Shown: positions 59,914 through 64,000 of the stretch, piece after piece
Layout of the letters: each line of letters begins with the position of its first letter
Position numbering within the stretch: the stretch's first letter is position 1
NCBI GenBank assembly: GCA_964413265.1
Contig: CAYPRX010000004.1
Span: forward strand, 42,731 to 106,730
Direction of reading: 5' to 3'
Length of the DNA: 64,000 nucleotides
Source of the DNA: CAVYGN01 sp964413265
GTDB lineage: Bacteria; Spirochaetota; Brevinematia; Brevinematales; JAOACQ01
The notes under the pieces: generated by a model
What the model was told of the DNA's origin: nothing
What the model saw: only the letters and a program-made list of their open reading frames with translations
The model's database searches: none
Made by a program: the position numbers and the translations under genes

Positions 59914-60195
59914 CTATTTTTTCGCGCTGTAACACGCCCAGCAATAAACAGGTCTTTCGCCACTTGGTTTAAAAGGAACCTGTGTGGGTTCACCGCAAGA
60001 AGAACAAGTGGTTTCATACATCTGCCGGTCTCTCCGGCCTGAAGCTCTAATAGCCTCTTTCTTCGCTTTCCTGCAATCCGGACATCTGGCAGGCTCATTC
60101 TTAAAGCCTTTCTGCGCATAGAAATCCTGCTCAGCTGCTGAGAAAGTGAAAGAATTGCCGCAATCACGGCACGTTAGGGTTTTGTCCTGAAACAT
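59914..60195 (-). CDS. Zinc-ribbon domain protein (zf-trcl type)
   Basis: The predicted protein has 93 residues. It opens MFQDKTLTCRDCGNSFTFSA and continues EQDFYAQKGFKNEPARCPDC, a widespread probable zinc ribbon with two Cys pairs. A second pair is in CSSCGEPTQVPFKPSGERPV then YCWACYS. The function is unknown. GGGAGG precedes the ATG. A strong promoter with repeated elements lies at 60317-60403, so expression may be controlled. Confidence 0.85.
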   Translation of the reverse strand: MFQDKTLTCRDCGNSFTFSAAEQDFYAQKGFKNEPARCPDCRKAKKEAIRASGRRDRQMYETTCSSCGEPTQVPFKPSGERPVYCWACYSAKK

Positions 60196-60316
60196 GAGGT
60201 TTACCTCCCTCTGAATTTGCCCATAGCAGTGGACTGCCTTACTCCGTTCTTAAGTGCAATGGCAAACTCAAAGGGTTGAATCGGATAGACTTTCCTTTAG
60301 ATATGGGTCTCAGCTT

Positions 60317-60345
60317 ATTTTACGGCATAAATCCTAAAAAGTCAA
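60317..60345 (-). promoter_or_regulatory. Predicted promoter of the zinc-ribbon gene
   Basis: On the minus strand TTGACT (60340-60345) and TAAAAT (60317-60322) are separated by 17 bases. The leader is about 115 bases long. Confidence 0.55.
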
Positions 60346-60348
60346 TAA

Positions 60349-60403
60349 TTTTTAGAAAAATATGTGTCATGAAAATAGAAATGTCCTGTTTTTAGAAAAA
60401 TAT
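60349..60403. repeat. Two 15-base direct repeats upstream of the zinc-ribbon promoter
   Basis: TTTTTAGAAAAATAT occurs at 60349-60363 and again at 60389-60403, exactly 40 bases apart. The first copy abuts the -35 box. The even spacing suggests two same-face regulator sites or AT-rich promoter-enhancing elements. Confidence 0.6.
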
Positions 60404-60430
60404 TGAATTGACAATTATTATTTTCTATTC

Positions 60431-60781
60431 TCATGCCATATATCTTTCTATTTTCAGAAGGATGGCATTCAGAATTTCATTTTTTATGAAAGCGCATGTC
60501 TCCATGTAATATTTTTCCTTGCGCATGGACTTTTCAATGATGCCTATCGTATATAATTCAACCTCGCTGAGATTTATCCCGAGTTCTTTTACCCCTGCAG
60601 CGGCATCATCCCTGAGCTGCATGCCCTTTTTAAGCAGGAAGATATCCCTTATTACCTGGATAATGTTCTCGCAAACAAAATCTGGTTTTCCCCTTTTTAG
60701 GAGCATGAGTGTGAAATTTACCGTGTATTTAATAGAATGAGAAAGATTTTTAATGGCGCTTTCAGGAATTTTCCCCTTCAT
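60431..60781 (-). CDS. Small helical protein of unknown function, coupled to murE
   Basis: The predicted protein has 116 residues, nearly all helical, with no signal. It starts MKGKIPESAIKNLSHSIKYT and contains MQLRDDAAAGVKELGI and IIEKSMRKEKYYMETC. I recognise no family. Its ATG overlaps the murE stop (ATGA), so it is translated with murE. A role in cell-wall or division regulation is only a guess from context. Confidence 0.6.
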   Translation of the reverse strand: MKGKIPESAIKNLSHSIKYTVNFTLMLLKRGKPDFVCENIIQVIRDIFLLKKGMQLRDDAAAGVKELGINLSEVELYTIGIIEKSMRKEKYYMETCAFIKNEILNAILLKIERYMA

Positions 60782-62289
60782 GATAAATCCCCGGCCTGTG
60801 CTTTAAGAAAGAACTTTTCGACCTCTTCCCTGTCGCTGAAATGATTCTTTTTTCTTCCGATTATCTGGTAGTCCTCATGTCCTTTACCGGCTATTACCAC
60901 AATATCTCCCTTTACTGCACCTTCCATGGCAAGTCTTATCGCCCGTGCCCTGTCTACTTCAACAGTATAGGAACAGTTGCCTGTCTCTTTCAGGCCAGCT
61001 TCAAGATCGCGTATGATTGTCAGCGGGTCTTCTGTCCGCGGATTATCAGAAGTTATAAAATTAATATCGGAGAGCCTTCCGGCGATTTTTCCCATTATCT
61101 TACGCTTTGTTTTATCCCTGTCTCCTCCGGCCCCAAAAACTGTTATAATACGTCCGCCGCTCATTACCGTATCCCTGAGAGTGGAAAGTAGCTTTTCTAA
61201 TGCGTCCGGTTTATGCGCATAATCGATTACAACTGTAAAGCCGCCCGGTGATGTGAGAAGCTCCATCCTTCCTCTGACTTTAATATTGTAGATTGATTTT
61301 GAAAATTTTTGGGGGTGAAAACCGAGTTCAGTCAATATGACACAAGACATAGAGAAATTGTAAAGATTTGTCATCCCGATCATGGCTATGCGCATCGGTA
61401 CTCCCTCAAATTCGAAATCCGATCCTGATTGGTTTATGCAATCGATCCTTATTCTGTAATCGCTTTCTCCTCCTTCAAGGGAGAATTTCTTCACGGATAT
61501 ATTATTGAAGCGCCTGAGATATGCCATTATGCTCCCGTATATGCTCATATCGGAATTGATTACTGCAATACGGTTATTTTTTTTTGACTTGCTCAACAGG
61601 TCGAAAATTTTCAACTTGGCTTCCAGGTAATTCTGCATTGTCACATGAAAATCCAGATGATCCTGGGTAAAATTGGTGAAGGCTGCAACATCGAAATTGA
61701 GACCGGAAATCCTCCCGAGGGACAAGGCATGACTTGAGACTTCAATAACACAATATTGAAGACCTTCTTCAACCATCCTTGAAAGCAGGCTGTTTAAAAA
61801 AAGCACGTCAGGGGTCGTATTGCCGGCAGGTATTATCTTATTCCCGATATGATATTCTATCGTACCGATAAGGCCACATTTAAATCCACAGTCCTGGATC
61901 AAGGATTGAATGGCAAAAGCAGTTGTCGTTTTCCCGCTGGTACCTGTAATGCCTATCAGGCAGAGTTTTGATGAGGGATCATCATAAAAATTTGCCGCTG
62001 AAATAGAAAGGGCTCGAGGCAGATCATCGGAACCCATGAAAAAAGCTTCTGGATATTTCTCATGCAGTTCCTTCATTTTTTGAACTGAAACAACAAAATG
62101 CCTGCATCCATTCCCGTAGGCATGATCGATAAAACGGTGTGCATCTCCCGCATAACCGGAATAGGCTATAAAAAGAGAAAAAGAGTTTACTTTTCTCGAA
62201 TCGTTTTCCAGAACTTGCACATCAAAATCTCTATTCAGGGTGCATGGCAGAACAACGTCTAATCCTTTTATTACCTCATTTAAAAGCAT
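60778..62289 (-). CDS. murE: UDP-N-acetylmuramoyl-tripeptide synthetase MurE
   Basis: The predicted protein has 503 residues. It has the Mur ligase P-loop ITGTSGKTTTAFAIQ (about 114-128), EVSSHALSLGR, NFTQDHLDFH, VIDYAHKPDALEKLL and the motif DNPRTEDP (near residue 415). In MurE enzymes the DNPR form contacts meso-diaminopimelate; this suggests DAP as the third residue of the stem peptide. It adds that residue to UDP-MurNAc-dipeptide in peptidoglycan synthesis. AAGGG precedes the ATG. The small gene at 60431 is coupled to its end. Confidence 0.95.
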   Translation of the reverse strand: MLLNEVIKGLDVVLPCTLNRDFDVQVLENDSRKVNSFSLFIAYSGYAGDAHRFIDHAYGNGCRHFVVSVQKMKELHEKYPEAFFMGSDDLPRALSISAANFYDDPSSKLCLIGITGTSGKTTTAFAIQSLIQDCGFKCGLIGTIEYHIGNKIIPAGNTTPDVLFLNSLLSRMVEEGLQYCVIEVSSHALSLGRISGLNFDVAAFTNFTQDHLDFHVTMQNYLEAKLKIFDLLSKSKKNNRIAVINSDMSIYGSIMAYLRRFNNISVKKFSLEGGESDYRIRIDCINQSGSDFEFEGVPMRIAMIGMTNLYNFSMSCVILTELGFHPQKFSKSIYNIKVRGRMELLTSPGGFTVVIDYAHKPDALEKLLSTLRDTVMSGGRIITVFGAGGDRDKTKRKIMGKIAGRLSDINFITSDNPRTEDPLTIIRDLEAGLKETGNCSYTVEVDRARAIRLAMEGAVKGDIVVIAGKGHEDYQIIGRKKNHFSDREEVEKFFLKAQAGDLS

Positions 62290-62305
62290 TAAGGCCCTTC
62301 AAAGA

Positions 62306-62629
62306 TCAAGCTTCCTCAAAGCTGCATCGAAGAGGAAATTCTTTCGCCCTTGCCATAATATGAACCTGGTTAATCATAGTGGTCGCCATATCATAAGTAT
62401 AAATCCCGGCTACACCTGACCCCTCATTATGCACCTGAAGCATTATCTTAGTCGCTTCAGCGGCCGGCTTGTTAAAAATAGTTATAATAACGGATACAAC
62501 GAAATCCATTGTTGTATAATTATCATTATGTATAATGACCTTGTAAAGCTTAGGCTCTTTTACTTCTGATTTTTGACGTACTTGAATTTCACCCTTGTTG
62601 AATATTTTTAATTGCATATCTTGAGACAT
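62306..62629 (-). CDS. clpS: ATP-dependent Clp protease adaptor ClpS
   Basis: The predicted protein has 107 residues. The core LYKVIIHNDNYTTMDFVVSV, IFNKPAAEATKIMLQVHNEG and GVAGIYTYDMATTMINQVHI are ClpS hallmarks. It delivers N-end-rule substrates to ClpAP. I chose the ATG at 62627-62629 with AGAGG upstream; the frame extends 40 codons further upstream, but that region lies inside the lipoprotein gene. No clpA is adjacent. Confidence 0.93.
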   Translation of the reverse strand: MSQDMQLKIFNKGEIQVRQKSEVKEPKLYKVIIHNDNYTTMDFVVSVIITIFNKPAAEATKIMLQVHNEGSGVAGIYTYDMATTMINQVHIMARAKEFPLRCSFEEA

Positions 62630-62672
62630 TAAAATCCTCTCGGAACCTCTAATATTATAATCCTTAAAGGCA

Positions 62673-63116
62673 TCAGTCGTCAATAAACGCCGATTTTTTA
62701 ATGGAGTCTCCAAGAATATATACATCCGGGGTATCCAGTTCCAAGGCATTGAATTTTTTCATCAGATCAAGTTCTTCTTTCGATATATCACGTCTTTCTA
62801 TTAATATCTCCAGATACTCTTCCCTGTATTCAGGGGGTATGCTCCGTTTATAGATTCTGTAATTTTTTAAAGCTGGACTTTTTATACCAAGGTTTTCCCT
62901 TGCTCTTACAAGTTCCTGCACATCGACTCTGACCTTTTTAAAAAGTTTAATGAAATCTCTCTTACTGTGAAGCTTAGCAAGCTCCATAAGATAAATTGTT
63001 TCAAAATTCCTCACTTTTGACAGCTGATCCTTGAGAGCAGCCCTGTCCTCATCTGTCAATTTTATACAGGAAGAAAGGATAACGGTTATAATCAGAGATA
63101 CCAACAAACGAGTCAA
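62673..63116 (-). CDS. Small putative lipoprotein, helical
   Basis: The predicted protein has 147 residues. A signal peptide ends in the lipobox VILSSC (near residue 17). The rest is helical and charged (DEDRAALKDQLSKVRNFETI, ISKEELDLMKKFNALEL), suggesting a small envelope lipoprotein. The start is a TTG at 63116 with GGAGA upstream. It follows trpC by 11 bases and precedes clpS, so it may be expressed with them. No family is recognised. Confidence 0.62.
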   Translation of the reverse strand: MTRLLVSLIITVILSSCIKLTDEDRAALKDQLSKVRNFETIYLMELAKLHSKRDFIKLFKKVRVDVQELVRARENLGIKSPALKNYRIYKRSIPPEYREEYLEILIERRDISKEELDLMKKFNALELDTPDVYILGDSIKKSAFIDD

Positions 63117-63127
63117 TCGTGTTCTCC

Positions 63128-63913
63128 TTAATCATTCTTCAACCTTGGAATATTTAAAAATTGCATTATGGCCTGTCTCCAATCATTTGATTTCATTAAG
63201 GCGCCGCCAATAAGCACACCGTCCAAACCTGCCCGGGCCAGTCTCAAGGCATCTGATCGATTTTTGCAGCTTGAAAGTGATAACTTAACAATTCCTTCTG
63301 GGATCAGCATCGATAAGAGGAGAGCATTATCAGGATTTTCCTCGAGTGTATCCAGGTCCCTGTTGTTTATGCCAATGATAGAGGCTTTTAAATCAATTGC
63401 TCTTTTGATATTCTCAGGAAAATGGGCTTCAACCAGCACATCAAGACCGAGCTTCAATGCATAACCGTACAGGTCGGCAAGTTTTCCGTCATCGAGGATC
63501 TCGGTAATCAGAAGAACCGCAGAAGCACCGTTCCATAGTGCCATATCGATCTGCACCCTGTCTAAAATAAAATCTTTACAGAGAAGGGGAGATTTCACGA
63601 ATCTGGAAATGTTTCTCAGAATATTGAAACTTCCGTCAAAAAATTTTTTGTCAGTAAGAACCGAAATCGCATTTACACCAGCTTCATCGAAAATCCGGGC
63701 GATTTCCAAATGATCAGCACCTCTGCTCATAATCCCTTGAGACGGGGACTTCATTTTCACCTCAGCAATGACCGCCAGGCTGGTAGAATCCTTAAGCGAG
63801 TGCAGAAAAGAAGGCCCCTCGTATCTTTCAGCCGCAGAACATATGCTATCAGCAGCTTTTAATTCACGGATTTCGTTCATTTTACTAATTATAATTTCTT
63901 CCAGTTTTCCCAC
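63128..63913 (-). CDS. trpC: Indole-3-glycerol-phosphate synthase
   Basis: The predicted protein has 261 residues. Diagnostic parts are VIAEVKMKSPSQGIMS, SVLTDKKFFDGSFNIL, LCKDFILDRVQIDMA, ASAVLLITEIL, LVEAHFPENIKRAI and GINNRDLDTLEENPDN. It closes the indole ring in tryptophan synthesis. The start is GTG with GGGGAG about seven bases upstream. It follows the end of trpD by 11 bases, so a trp operon extends beyond the right edge. Confidence 0.96.
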   Translation of the reverse strand: MGKLEEIIISKMNEIRELKAADSICSAAERYEGPSFLHSLKDSTSLAVIAEVKMKSPSQGIMSRGADHLEIARIFDEAGVNAISVLTDKKFFDGSFNILRNISRFVKSPLLCKDFILDRVQIDMALWNGASAVLLITEILDDGKLADLYGYALKLGLDVLVEAHFPENIKRAIDLKASIIGINNRDLDTLEENPDNALLLSMLIPEGIVKLSLSSCKNRSDALRLARAGLDGVLIGGALMKSNDWRQAIMQFLNIPRLKND

Positions 63914-63924
63914 TTCGCGCTCCC

Positions 63925-64000
63925 CTACTTATTGTTCGAACAAAAAATCAGGTCCCGCAGGGCCTTTAAGGCTTTTCCGCTGTCAATAGACTGTTCAGCC
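63925..64000 (-). CDS. trpD: Anthranilate phosphoribosyltransferase, C-terminal end only
   Basis: The last 24 codons of a gene entering from the right edge read AEQSIDSGKALKALRDLIFC then SNNK and a stop at 63925-63927. The ESIDSGKAL-like segment is typical of the TrpD C-terminus. It lies 11 bases before trpC in the same direction. Only this tail is visible, so the call relies on the motif and the context. Confidence 0.78.
   Translation of the reverse strand, partial: AEQSIDSGKALKALRDLIFCSNNK

Noticed and set aside
60408..60413. A perfect TTGACA on the plus strand
   Set aside because: No -10 box follows at 16-18 bases and no plus-strand gene lies downstream.
1..64000. Mobile elements, CRISPR arrays, tRNA or rRNA genes
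   Set aside because: I saw no transposase, integrase, regularly spaced repeats or cloverleaf-like gene anywhere other than the tmRNA.

Overview
The window looks like a chromosomal segment of a Spirochaetota bacterium. The strongest evidence is a tandem pair of spirochaete-type flagellins (53287-55231) with the FlaB N-terminus MIINHNISAIF/MIVNHNISSIF, the block INKAGDDASGLAVSEKMRSQ and the C-terminus SRIRDTDMA. Many TPR proteins, several lipoproteins, an M18 aminopeptidase and base composition near 40% GC fit this. Tryptophan genes, DXP-pathway IspD, PdxJ and the rubredoxin/rubrerythrin pair suggest a free-living or anaerobic lifestyle rather than a minimal host-restricted spirochaete. I see no insertion sequences, phage genes, CRISPR arrays, tRNAs or rRNAs. 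The segment reads as ordinary core chromosome.

Layout. 1-545: 5' end of lepA (minus) diverging from a small lipoprotein. 1055-3355: a soluble LacI-type sensor fused to a chemotaxis signalling domain. 3390-8938: a good sigma-70 promoter, then a tightly overlapped run of RLAN-like protein, RimK-like ATP-grasp ligase, GNAT, uvrC and a receiver-like/PilZ protein, followed by nadC. 9026-9412: tmRNA with its own promoter. 9441-11673: small TPR-like protein, lipoprotein, ExbD-like and TonB-like proteins. 11706-14177: glycerophosphodiesterase and an ABC exporter. 14200-14820: a lone reversed membrane gene with a consensus promoter. 15170-18547: TPR proteins, one with a degenerate Mrr-like nuclease domain, then a sigma factor and a His-rich membrane protein. 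18572-20285 (minus): YlxP and the M18 peptidase. 20463-25184: zinc ribbon, tsaE, MTA phosphorylase, pgi and pyk, closed by a bidirectional terminator. 25338-26299 (minus): ECF sigma and a likely anti-sigma. 26512-31873: OmpA-like lipoprotein, beta-barrel protein, dus, PpiC-like lipoprotein and an unknown. 31929-36507 (minus): three TPR proteins, two of them transglutaminase-like paralogues. 36854-42921: pdxJ, yhcC, M20 peptidase, ispD, secG, apt, rsmE, rubrerythrin and rubredoxin. 43186-53084: malic enzyme, an unknown, PFK, a 958-residue TPR protein, an unknown and recG. 53085-55231: flagellins with structured leaders. 55363-64000: M48 peptidase, phoH-pgpH, zinc ribbon, murE, clpS, a lipoprotein, and trpC with the end of trpD.

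Connections. Pgi, PFK, Pyk and malic enzyme give a large part of a glycolytic and pyruvate-linked core. Envelope work is strongly represented: at least six proteins with a Cys lipobox or OmpA/PpiC-type folds, plus TPR scaffolds, ExbD/TonB and MurE.

The points most worth a second look are: (i) both flagellin leaders carry the same CsrA-type CAAGGATG element, and flaB2 has an upstream anti-Shine-Dalgarno segment; (ii) a three-gene RLAN/ATP-grasp/GNAT cassette likely making an unknown amide-linked product; (iii) a tandem TPR-transglutaminase pair in which one copy lost the catalytic triad at exactly aligned positions; (iv) a membrane-anchored TPR protein ending in a decayed Mrr-like nuclease; (v) an ExbD homologue with Asn where the proton-carrying Asp normally sits.
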